From Paramacrobiotus metropolitanus (taxonomy: Eukaryota > Tardigrada > Eutardigrada > Parachela > Macrobiotidae), in assembly GCF_019649055.1 (NCBI RefSeq), contig NW_026570304.1, forward strand, positions 62,001-126,000: 64,000 bases of DNA, read 5' to 3'. Position numbers and translations under genes: made by a program. The notes under the pieces were generated by a model, which saw only the letters and a program-made list of their open reading frames with translations, made no database searches and was not told the DNA's origin. Below are positions 12,511 to 24,164 of this stretch, piece after piece. How positions within the stretch are numbered: the stretch's first letter is position 1; every line of letters begins with the position of its first letter.

Positions 12511-15500
12511 TCCTCACACACAGATTAGCGCCAATTTTAAGCCTTCTTTAAAATGAAATGATCAATTAATCGTTTGGATGAGTACTGATTTACATGTCGT
12601 GGTCGACGAGAGAGTAATCGGCGTTAAATGGAGAATTAATCAGGGGATCGTGCGGCGCGTCATGCGTGCAGCGTGTGCACTAGCTGGCTGCGACTTGATT
12701 CCCGGAAGTAAGGGTGACTGACGGTGTGGGCCAATTAGGCGGCAGACGTTCATCGGCTGATTAATATGAAGAGAGCCAATTAATACAGCTACGGCTTCAT
12801 TGTATAATACATATCCCAGTAATCCGATATAATAATAATATAATACCCATATATGTCCCGTGCAGTGTAAACCGTATCAAAGCAGCTGGCTGTATAAAGC
12901 GCAGTACTTGTATAATAATAATATGATATGGATGTGCAGTAATAATGTACGAGTATTATGACATCGAGTAGGAAGGTTGGTCAGCTTACTCACGCCGCTT
13001 CCATTCTACACAACGCTGATACACGGCGACCGCAACCAGTGCACGTGATTGGTCCGGAATCCGGATAGGATAACACTTACAGCGATGCCTTTGACCGTTT
13101 CACGACGGCTGCAGTTTAGATAAAGTAAACTACAGTTAAAACACTCTTTATGTTGCTGACAAAATACTATACGTGTATCACAACAGATAAGGATGGGAGT
13201 GCAGGAGAACACTAACCGGCAATAATGGCTACATTTAATTTCCTGCATTCCAAACTGCGAATGCGGGGCTCTTTGCGCGGAGAATACTCTTATAATGCGC
13301 GGGTGTTACACTTTGTAGTTGCGTGCCGTACCTGCCACTACGCGTACTCGTACTACTGCCATCACTGGTCAAGTCAAACAAATTCTTTCAGAGGCCTCTA
13401 TACAGGCCATAAATATTTACGATTGCCATATCGGTTTAAACGCGAATTTCTTCCGTGCGTCAGTTCCTAACCGCTGTATCTGTAAAGTATGTGTATTATG
13501 CAGGTATATCTGTATTCACTTTAACGCTCATAATCTCATAATTCGACGGTACTTTTCCAATTCAGTGCAACTGCTGAAAACCCTTAAACCGTCTTTTCTG
13601 CCGCGCATGGTACATACACATATAATAATAGTTCTTATATACGCGTACGGGGCTTCGCTGGTACAAGAGTTACATGTATTAGCGCAGCTCTGAACAGCTG
13701 AACCGTAATGCGCAAGCATTTGGCATCGTGTGACGTCACATTGGTCAAGGTGTACATTAAGGACGGACAGCGCCAAATTCCCGTCAAACGAGCCACTGTA
13801 GCACCGCCGTTACAACAGTGCTGTGCTGTGCTGTTTGTACACATCTCGATATATAGTTCGGCGCGATCGAGAGTCGAGACGTTTCCATTAGATGGAGAAA
13901 ATTCGAGATGTACAGTATGTGAAATGCGATGAAGGCATCATGAAGCTAACGTACAATAATAATAAGCGCGAAGTGGAAATCGTATTATAGTGCCAGCAAT
14001 GGACCTGTCTGCAGCAATAAATTGCAATGCCGTTTTTTACTGGATGATATGAAAAGAGTGGCTATTGCATAAGGCGCAATTGCACTTCTCTGGCCAGAAA
14101 TGTATCTGCACTGAGGCGGAAACGCTAATGCTCTTAAGGAGGTTTTTTTGCCGCACCGCAGTCTGCAGCGGATCGGAGAAATGGCGCGGCCCCTTTCCTT
14201 CAGCGGCGTCATGGGAAAGGACAGCCAGAACGGAAAATTATTCCACTGCCAATAAGACCTGATTATCCACAACACTGTTAATCTGGTGATCAATATAAAT
14301 AAATGCTTGTGCTATTAATAGAAGTACATAGCTTACCAAGAAGTACAGTATTTAACAAAGCGGCAACGATTTTCAAAAGATACCAAGTTTTTAAATTAAA
14401 TAAGTACTCTTGAATAAATACTTCATAATAGCACGTAGACACGTAGCTGTTACATTAATTAAAAAAGCACAGTATATTTCAGACACTTTTCCGCAGTAGC
14501 TAATAAATATTAATCAGCTGCGGTTTTTTAACAAGCGCAGCAGTATCATATATGAATATGATAGCGGCAAATGATGATGAAATACAGCTATATATCAGGT
14601 AATGAAATCGTGAGGAAATAAATTTAATTAAGTGGAATGACGAGTTCCGTTTGCAGTCAGCAGCATGCAGATCTCTCTATAATTGGAAAATAATCCAGAA
14701 ACTGTCTTATCAATCTGTTTATACGGTATTGAGTAGTTGGCGTTATCGCTGATGATTCGCGGCGCATCTTCGACCGGCAGAGCTAGTACTAGTGCGCCGA
14801 CCGAATTCGAATTCGCCGCTTTTTGACAATGATTTGGCGGGCGTCTGCTGAAAAACTGACAATGAGTAGGTGCATTTCGCCATATACGTTTACCTGTCTT
14901 AATGTCAGAAAAGTTTCGGAAACAAACCGACACTTGAGCGCATATTAATGTCGGCAGAAATAGACGAAGATTCTGCTTCATTCTTAGTAATAAGTTATAC
15001 ATACCTCTGTGGCATATGATATTATTTTAATAGCATTAACTGCCAATTCCAGCGGATTTCATCAGTGCGGTACACAACAGGAAGAAGCCAAACACCAAAT
15101 TCAGCACATGTATGCATACGTATTACGTAGGTAGCTGCAAGGACGGTGGCAGGAAAGAAAGAAAAAAGAATGACTTCCGGTGTCCGCATCCGTTAATATG
15201 GATGCTTCAGTACTTCTATATATACAAGCAGCTGCAGCTTTGCGTCCAATGCTTTTCGACTAATGAGAGATATGTACTGTACTGCGTAAGCGTGTATTCT
15301 TATCAGGCAGTAGTACAATTCTCATATAATTGCGTTACGTTTTAACAGCGGCAAGTGAATGAACTTGATATTTATTGTGGACTTAAGCGGCCGGCAACAG
15401 CAGGCGGAACTCCATGCACTGCACAGTGTACAGTGATCGCGAAGAAGTGATAAGGATGAGCGATCTGTCCGCGCTTATTTGCACTTGCCGGCAAACAGAT

Positions 15501-16617
15501 CTAGACCCATTCCCACTTCCATTCGCTGTGTCTTACCTGCATTCTACGGTCTACAGTTACGTCTGCTCGTGCAAGAAATGCGCCTGCCTAGTGCGGATCG
15601 GTTGCGACCGGCAGCGGCGGAAATTGGAATCAAGCGGGAGCAAACAAAAACACCGCAGCCATTCACAAATGCAGTGCCACCACCAGCGAGCACGAGACAG
15701 ATGTCTGCGGCATTAGCCGCAAAACACTCAATCACACATCTATAATCCCTCTTCAGCACCAGAACAAATTCCCCCTCTTATATAGATATTACCTTTACAC
15801 ATGCGGCCATGTTTTCTTTGCATCGTTAGCATGCTGCATGTGTGATTACGTCTGTACCGGATTCTGCATGAAGCCTTTTTGAAATTTCCATTATCACACT
15901 AATTACTAGCTATCTATAGTTTCTACCTGCGTACAAAGTATAACAAGAAACTTTAGTACGCATATGCTACTAGTACAAGTACTATAATATTATTAGACAG
16001 GTACAGAATTCGAATGTCTGGTTATGGTTTCACGGTAATATTATAGGCAAGGCCAGAAAAAAGCGGGATGCAGCTGATGCTGCTGCTCTACCGCATATAT
16101 ATGTATACAATAACACACGAATACGGCATGCAAAGATAGTAGGTAAATGCAAAGATAAGACCTTCCAACCACGCTGACATCCACGGTGTACTACTGACTA
16201 TTCTCGTCGGCTATCAAATTAATTTCTCTGTTAAAAATGCACACAACTAGTATTGATTTGGAGCTTATTTCAGAAGAACAAAGAAAGAAATGCAAGAGAA
16301 AATGAAGAATGAAATGTCTTATCTGTAAGTGAAGTCTGCTGAAGCGACTGCGATAAGTGCCAGACCACAGCGCCAGCCTGCACGTACAGTCGGGACGCGG
16401 CACAATAAGCGGCTGTCGAAACTGACAACAGTTACTTGTTGTAATTAATCCGTAGTAGCGGAATTATTGAGGCTGGATTAATCGTGCGCGTTCAAGTATA
16501 AGCTGTCAAAGTATTCGTGCGCATTGGGGACGTCTGTCGTAGTAATATTACATCATTCTGTGAAACACTCGGGTCCGGCAACCGCGCTGTGCAGCATATT
16601 AATTAAAGGTCAGCGCC
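12511..16617. other. 4.1-kb spacer without recognised genes
   Basis: AT-rich DNA with scattered TATA- and GTAC-rich words. Short open frames exist on both strands, but none has the GC-rich codon use of real exons here or a recognisable motif. TSSs of the TINAGL gene (-) and the RidA-like gene (+) should lie at its two ends. Confidence 0.45.
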
Positions 16618-17973
16618 ATGGGGAGAAATTTGGAGGGATGGAATTGGAGGGAGGCGTTGATGGCGGCCGTCGCGGTGCTGGCTTGCGCAGCAGCGAATTC
16701 GAACGCCAGTGCCGACGGGGACGCGGATGTCGGCCAGCGCAGTGTTATCTTCGCACCGGATGCTCCTCGACCCCTGGCGCCTTACAGGTATATATGTACT
16801 ACCTGCACTCCCCTACATGTGTGTTTCCTCTACGTACCGTCGGCCCCACGAACCTGCGAGACGGTAGGTTACCTACCGTCTCGCAGGTTCGTTAGTGCTT
16901 GCAAAGCTCACTTCCGGTTGCGGTTGCACTTGCATTCACAGTGAGCTGCGAATTGTGAAAACAACTGCTGGTGTATTGTACGCATATCTCAGTGCATGAG
17001 CTTTGTACTGACTGCCGATACAAATACAATTATATAATACTGTAATTGCAGCCACGCGATTAGAGCCGGACGAACAATTTACCTCTCGGGGCAGCTGGGT
17101 CTGGACCCCGTCAGCAACACCCTCGTCACAGGGTACGTAGTGATATATTATACACATCAATACTGTACTTTGATGTATCTGTAGGCCGGGATCGAGTCCT
17201 TTTCTGTAACTACCCTAGGTACGAGTACTCGTACTCCGTACATTGGTACACAAGTGTACATGTACGGCTTAATTATTATTCACAATCAGTTTGTAGTTAT
17301 ACACGGATGTACTTACCTAAATAAATTTGTACATACTTTTTCAAATTCATTACATACGTACCACTTTATCACGATATTGATACGAAATAATTTCTCTAAT
17401 TATCATTATTATATAACTATTATACTGTAGTGTGTATACAAAGGTCACCCTGCTGAGTCGCTTGATTCGACCATGCCAGACGGCGATCGGCGGCATTAGA
17501 ATTAAGTCCTTCCCGGTGCGATTTGAACACCGCCAGCGGCTTTGTTGAGGCATCTGATCACGAAATTTCGTGACCTTTGTATGACGCACATGTGAATCTA
17601 CTGTAGGGGTGTGGAGAAGGAAGCGGAGCAAGCGCTGAAGAACATTGGGGCCGTGCTGCGCGCCGCTGGGGCCAACTACAGCGACGTAGTGAAGGTAACG
17701 GCCATCTTCGCCGACCTGAAGGACTTTGCCGCGGTGAACGCCATCTACGCCCGCTACTTCCCGCAAGACCCGCCGGCGCGCACGGGATTCCAGGCCGAGA
17801 TTCCGGCCGGCGCCCTGGTGGAGCTGGAAGCCATCGCCGTCCTGCCACCCCCGACCAACAACACCGGCAATGGCTCTAATGCGGCCTGCAACACGTCGGC
17901 CTCCATAATTATCCCGGCTTTTCTGTTTTTTTTGCGGCACGCTAGCGCAGTTCATCTTTGTATAAAATACTGA
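16618..17973 (+). CDS. RidA/YjgF-family protein with signal peptide and hydrophobic tail
   Basis: Three exons (16618-16787, 17052-17132, 17607-17973) encode 205 residues with agreeing phases. The Rid domain spans about residues 45-165: VIFAPDAPRPLAPYSHAIRA, YLSGQLGLDP, ALKNIGAVLRAAGANYSDVV, VNAIYARYF and PARTGFQAEIPAGALVELEAIAV. The Arg in PARTGF matches the Arg that binds the substrate carboxylate in RidA enamine/imine deaminases, so activity is possible. Unlike ordinary cytosolic or mitochondrial RidA, it begins with a hydrophobic leader (ALMAAVAVLACAAA) ending in small residues. It ends with an Asn/Gly/Ser-rich linker and a hydrophobic stretch (SASIIIPAFLFFL). This suggests export, perhaps GPI-anchored, although 12 residues follow the hydrophobic part. 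A 45-bp perfect palindrome lies in intron 1. Confidence 0.8.
16848..16892. repeat. perfect inverted repeat, 22-bp arms, 1-nt loop
   Basis: Bases 16848-16869 and 16871-16892 are exact reverse complements around a single T. It lies in intron 1 of the RidA-like gene and could extrude as a cruciform or fold as an RNA hairpin. Confidence 0.95.
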
Positions 17974-19674
17974 AGCACGATTGTTGGCGTATTAATAGTT
18001 CTGTTGTACTCGACTGGGATTGTTTTGTTTGAATGCACATGCTGTCGCTGGAGACTGGCGGAACGTTCTTCTTCAGATACAACGTTGTGTATCATAGTTA
18101 TGTGTGCACGATCGTGTTGTTCAATCTTACGGAACAATTAATAGAAGCCGCCGGCTTCTATTAATTGTTCCGTAAGATAGAAGCCGCCGCCGTCAAGCCG
18201 GCATCGAAAGCTACTCTAGGGGAATGTGACACGTTTTACGTACGTATCTGTATACTTCCATAGCTGGGCCAAACAATCGTCGTACTTTTTTTTACTCACG
18301 CACTGTTCACGCACAATTCACACAAACAATTAGCTACACGTCGGTGAATAACCGTTGCCGCTTCCAGTTATTGATTGGTACATTATACCACTGAGGCACT
18401 GACTGAGAACAGGGATAGTAATATGACTGTAATATCGTTATTATTTTTATTAATAGAGCTTAGTACTGTGGGTCTATGATTAATTGTGAAAACAACTATA
18501 TATACCGCACTTATTAATGAATTCAACCGGCAAGTATAGAACCGCAGCAACGAATTCCATACGGTTGTGTATATTATAATTATTATTGTTGTTGTAATGT
18601 GATGTGATGTACAATGAGTGCGAGCTGCGTGCCGACCGGAAGCCAGCTGTTGACGGAATTGACGCTGCGCGGCCGTGAATCAACTGTATGTAATATCTGC
18701 TGCGTGATCGATGCGTGGAATTTCCCTGGCAGCGCGGGCTGGCACCGAGCAGCTGTTGCTTATAAAGCTGAACGCAGCCAAAATTGTTACTAAATAATTA
18801 TTATTTATTTCCATTTCAAATGCTAGAATATTGTATAAAGTGTACTGTAGTCAGAAATATAAGGACTGTATTAAATAATGCAGAAACACAAGTTTCATTA
18901 AAATTATACGCATGCTCGTACGGTATTGCGTACTGTTTATGTTTATAGAAGCGTACGACGTACGTGCAGTCGTACCGTGCGTACTCGCATGCGTGCCGGT
19001 GAGCGATGACGTAACGTGGAATTTCACCACAGCTGTTGACTGTGTGCAGTGTGCTGTCTGCGGGCGCAACAGGGCAACCGAATGCGCTGCGGTGTGGGGA
19101 AAAGTGCCGATTCAGGATGCGCCAGTGCTGCGCAGATGATACACAGCGTCGAGTCTACGCATTTCTCACAATTTATTGCCGGAATTCTTTCGCAGCGATT
19201 GCTTCATTTGCATGTTTGCGTAGAGGTGTTGTGAGGTGTACACAGTGTGCAGATTAGCAGCGTTAACAACAAGTATTGACTGTGAGTGTTGTTGTTATTG
19301 GCGTCGCGTCGTTACTCGTTATCATCGCCCAAGGGAGCCATTGTGCAATCCGTAATCGCCTGCAATACGCGAACCAGCCAGTCACCATCGTATCGGGATT
19401 CATTTCGCCGACGCTGTTCACTGTTGGGTGCCGCGCCGCGGCCTGCTTCTCCCTCTTCTTCGCACCTTCGAAATACTGTAATCAACACACTTTATCGCCC
19501 AGCCTAATTTCAGCCCGGATCGGACTTTGCAGCGAGGTCGACGCTCCTGCACTTCACTGATCACTTGGCGTCCTTTTCGAAAGGCCTTCCACACTGCGAA
19601 TCCACTCGGACCCGGTGAAGTCGGTCTCGGATCTCCCTCTTTATCTGCAACAGTTTCTTGTACCAAAGGATAAG
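17974..19674. other. spacer and 5' leader of TPS-TPP
   Basis: Holds the 3' UTR of the RidA-like gene, a long palindrome at 18124-18178, and AT-rich DNA up to the TPS-TPP start. The stretch 19030-19670 is less AT-rich and may be transcribed leader. It contains several upstream ATGs. No separate gene is recognised. Confidence 0.45.
18124..18178. repeat. perfect inverted repeat, 27-bp arms, 1-nt loop
   Basis: Bases 18124-18150 and 18152-18178 are exact reverse complements around a single C. It lies about 150 bp beyond the RidA-like stop codon. Its sequence is unrelated to the other long palindromes of the window. Confidence 0.95.
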
Positions 19675-22600
19675 ATGCCACTGGAAAGAAGCGCAAAAGC
19701 GGTAAGCATCGCTAATCGTCCTCATCCATTATTAATGCCCATTTTTTGCATTTATTTGATTTAAATTTCTTTTTAAATTACTGTAATTTATTCTCGTAAT
19801 TACTTTTTACATTATCACTACCGTCTTTTTTTATAATAATTAGTGTTTTTAAAATTTATAACTATTAAAAAGTAATAGTCATTTAATTTTAAAAATTTTA
19901 TTACTAATTATAAATTCTACGATGCGGGTGTTTAATTTGTTACCGCTGCAAGAAATGAGTTGATAGTTAGTGAAATTCCGCTGATTGTGAGATTTGTAGT
20001 GCAAGGTTTCGGACAATATCTACCGTAAAGGGTAAAATTTAATTATAATTATTTCACGGGCGCGATTTCCTCAGCTGTTGGACGATGCTCCATTTTTTCG
20101 TTCAGTGAAATCCAAATAACAATAATTGTTTATACAGTATACTGAGTCCCTGGATGCGCTGCTGACGATTGTCTGGAGGGGTTTTCCTCCGGCAATAAAG
20201 CTATCTGTATTCTATGCTGTAATTGGTGTGCTGACAATGAGATTGTAATTATTTTGTTGCCGTTGGAAAATGTCTATTTAATACCGATAATTGCGTAGGT
20301 TTGTTTCTGCGTTACTACAGCAGTAGCATATTTATTAATTAGTATTAAAGTTTAATTAAATAATGCTGCGGTTTTGGCGGGCAGACAACTGTATGTGCCG
20401 GTCGTAGGCGTTTCCTCTTGCCTGTGATATACTCGTATCTGTACCCTTTAGTATGGTGTCCGTCCATCGGTCAGTACAGTGAATTAACTCCTGTACAATG
20501 TTGAATTGGACAGGTGGGCAGTCTGCTGAACCAGAGCCTGATCATCGTGTCCAACCGGCTGCCGGTGTCGGTGAAGAAGGGCGACGACGGCCGGATGGAG
20601 GTGTTCCCCTCGGTGGGCGGCCTGGCCACGGGGCTGTCCTCTTACACGAAGAACGCCGACAACAAGTGGATCGGCTGGCCCGGCATCCCCAGCAACGACC
20701 TGACCGAGGACGAGAAGCGCTTCATCAGCGAGGAGCTGCGCCAGCACAACTGCTACCCGGTCTTCTTGACGCAGGACCAACTCAACGACTTCTACAACGG
20801 CTACAGCAACAGCATCCTCTGGCCGCTCTTCCACGACCTCCCCGTCACCGAGGCCGCGATTCGCGAGCGGGACCGCTTCTGGAACGCCTACCAGCAGGTC
20901 AACCGTCTCTTCCTCGAGGTCAGTGCCTCCACGCTGCTTTCTTGATTTCATTTAAATTTATTTAATTTGTTTTTGATTTTTATTACTGTACAGTGATTTA
21001 ATTGCCATTTAAATTTAATTATTGTATTTAATTTATTTTGATTATTTCCGTTTAATTGCTATTTAATTTAATTTCCTTGCAGGTGATCCTGGCATTGTCG
21101 GGTCCGGAGGACGCGGTGTGGATCCACGACTACCAGTTGATGACCCTCCCGGATATGCTGCGCCAAGCGCGGCAACTGGTGAACATCGGCTTCTTCCTGC
21201 ACATCCCCTTCCCGGCGGCGCAGAACTTTGCCGACCACCTCAAGTGGGGCGCCGACCTGGTGGCCGGGCTGCTGGGCGCCGATCTAGTGGGCTTCCACGT
21301 GCACTCCTACATGGACAACTTCATGGCGGCCGTGGAGTCCTACGGCATGGGCACCATTGACAAGGACAACGCGCGCATCACGCTGCCCGACCGCATCGTG
21401 CAGGTGGCCGAGTTCCCCATCGGCATCGACTACAAGCGCTACATGCGCGCCTCCAAGGACCCCGCCGTGCTGCAGGAACTGGCGCGCCTCAAGGAGATGT
21501 TCCCCACGCAAAAGGTCATCCTCACCGTCGACCGCCTGGACCCCTCCAAGGGCCTCGTCGAGCGCGCGGCCGCTTATCAAACACTGCTGCAGGTAACCAG
21601 TTGAACAATTCGCATTTTTTACATTTCATTTGTACTATTTTAAAATCATTTTTTAATTTCAAAACTTTGATGATTTGATATTTTTCTGATAAATTTAATA
21701 GTTTTTCAGCTTAATTTTTTACATTATTAAAATGGTAATATTTATAATACCGCTTAATTTATTTTAAAGGTTAATTGTTTTTCTTTTAGCTGGGGTAATA
21801 CTTTTTTACTGTCGTTTATTTGTTACAGTATTTTCTGTGTTTGTTTTATTTTGGTGATTATTTTTGGTTTTTTTTTGTATTTAATTACTCCACTATTTGC
21901 AGATTCCATTTAATGCATTTTGTCGCGTTGAGACAGTTTTACAATGAAATTTATGTTGCAGGAATATCCTAATTTCCACGGGAAAGTGACGCTGATGATG
22001 CTGGTCGTGCCGTCGCGCACGGAGATCGAGGCGTACAAGAATCTGAAGAGCCGGCTGGAGGAGCTGGTGGAGGACATCAACAAGACGTTCGGGAACGAGT
22101 CGTGGACGCCAGTGGTGTACATGTACAAGTCGTTGCCCTTCGAGCGCTTGAACGCTTTATACCAGTTAGCGGACGTGGCGTTCATTGCGCCGTGGCGCGA
22201 CGGCATGAACCTCGTGGCCAAGGAGTACCTGGCCAGCAAGCCCAACAAGGACGGCGTACTGGTGCTCAGCAAGACCGCCGGCGCCGCCGAGGAGCTGACC
22301 GACGCCGTCATCGTCGACCCGGCGCGTCCGGAGACGCTGGTCAGCGGCCTGGTCAGGGCGCTGAAGATGCCGGCCGAGGAGTTCCGGCGCCGGGCGGGGA
22401 GCATGCAGCAGCAGATCCAGAACGCCGACATCCACAACTGGGCCAACAGGTACGACCTTTAATTATCTTTTTAAAAAATTCTAATTGTTTATATGTCAAT
22501 ACAGTTTCATTAACGCCCTGCACTCGACGGCGGACAACCAGGAGGGCGGCGCACACACCCTGGGCCTGACCGGTCGGCAGGCCGCCAAGCTGAACCGGCG

Positions 22601-23345
22601 CTTCGGAGCGGCCAGCTCGCAGCTGGTCCTCCTCGACTACGACTGCGTGATCGCGCCGCTGACCCCCGCCGGGATGGAGGGCCTCCCCGCCGAGCTGCAC
22701 GAGATCCTGAAGGAGCTCTCCGTCCAGGCCGACATCGTCATCGTCAGTGGCCAGACGCAGAGCCTCCTGGAGGAGAAACTGGGCGGCTTCGACAACATCA
22801 CGTTGGTGGCGGAGCACGGGCTGTTCGAGCGCCTGCCCGGGGAGAAGAGCTGGAAGTCGTACCGCGGCACGGACTGGCAGGCGAAGGTGCTGGAGCACCT
22901 GGAGAAGTTCACGGAGAAGGTGCAGGGCGCGGAGCTGGAGAAGAAGGACTGCTCGCTGGTCTGGCACTACGACAAGGCCTCCTCGTACGACGCGCAGAAC
23001 GCCGTGCTGGAGCTGAAGCGCGTGATCGGGCCGCTGGCCGGCGTGTGGAAGCTGGACGTCCTGCAAGGGAGCATGTTCCTGGAGGTGCGTCCCAAGGGGC
23101 GCAGCAAGGGCTCCACCGCCAAGGAGATGGCCGCGCGCAACCAGTACGACTTCGTGCTGGTGGTGGGCGACGACAGCGACGACTGCAGTTTGTTCGTCGA
23201 CGGCGACTGGCCCGAGGAGGCCGTCACCGTCAAGGTCGGGCCGGGGCGCACCGGTGCGCGACTGCGCGTCTTCCGCCCCGAGGAGGTGCTGGGCCTGCTG
23301 CGCTCCTTCAAGGCCTCAGGCAGCGTGCTGGCCGTGTCCGCCTAG
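19675..23345 (+). CDS. tps-tpp: bifunctional trehalose-6-phosphate synthase/phosphatase, bacterial-like
   Basis: Five exons: 19675-19701, 20514-20918, 21083-21592, 21962-22449 and 22505-23345. All phases agree, giving 756 residues. The N-terminal GT20 domain (~14-475) joins glucose from UDP-glucose to glucose-6-phosphate: LIIVSNRLPVSV, SVGGLATGLSSY, WIGWPGIP, WIHDYQLM, FFLHIPFP, GADLVGFH, TVDRLDPSKG and PWRDGMNLVAKEYLA. The C-terminal HAD phosphatase domain (~510-750) would release trehalose: VLLDYDCVIAPLTP, IVSGQTQSLL and VVGDDSDDCSLF. Both Asp of the DxD nucleophile motif remain (~521, 523), but the usual G-T after it is C-V. The wording of the motifs and the compact fusion look like bacterial TPS-TPP, yet four introns and host-like GC-rich codons show it is settled in the animal genome. 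The first exon adds a nine-residue leader. Trehalose is a stress and desiccation sugar. Confidence 0.9.
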
Positions 23346-24164
23346 TCCGGAGAAGCGGAATGCGAGTGGAGAAATGAGCCTCATGACAGACTGGTCCACG
23401 CCTTATTCGCCGTCTGCGCTGCAAGTCTTTTGCAACTACTCAACGACACTGGACACACACGTCTTGCTCTTGTCAATCTCCATGCCATGTAACGGTATTT
23501 CGCCGGTTGTTTATTTATTTGCCTTATATAACCATTAATATCTCTTTATTTATGATGGATTTTTGCTCTTTCATTATTGCGCTGTGAGTATTAATTGCCG
23601 ATTGACTTCACGAATTAATTTATTGACTTGAAGTTAGTATTGTAACGCTACGACTGCAGTCATGTTAATATTAATTCTGGAAGAAGCATTTCATAGCCAT
23701 CTCTGGTTCTGCGTTTAGCAATTACTTACCATCAGAATAACTGAGAACTGTACTGCACCATTTTAGCGCAATTTATTCAGAACAGAGGAACATCTACATG
23801 CATGAAACATTCACTTCCCTAAATTTTGACTTTTTGAGCGCACATTACAAATGTACAATGTGAGAAAATCTTCACCGAGCCAGCTTCTGTACTTTAAAGA
23901 CTGCTGCTGGAGTATTGCCAATTTGACAAAACGATCCAGGCTTCGGCGGTCGACACTCAACAGGCAGAAAACAATAAAATGAAAATATTAACCACGTATA
24001 ATATACTTATGACGCTAATGTACTTCTGTAATTACATAGTGGCATAAAATTTCTCGGCGCTTCCGGTCCGGTCACGCATCTTTCTCACATCAACACAACC
24101 ACACCTTAGCATACAGTGTTACACTTCCGGTAGTGTCCTTGTGAGGACCACTTCCGGTGGCGGT
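23346..24164. other. 3' UTRs of two convergent genes
   Basis: TPS-TPP 3' UTR followed by AT-rich spacer and the 3' UTR of the Ly6 gene read from the other strand. Two ACTTCCGGT words lie close together near 24123 and 24149. No exon-like block. Confidence 0.5.

Noticed and set aside
19276-19560. 94-codon open frame upstream of TPS-TPP
   Set aside because: Lies in the probable leader of TPS-TPP, lacks known motifs and exon-like codons. At most an upstream open frame.
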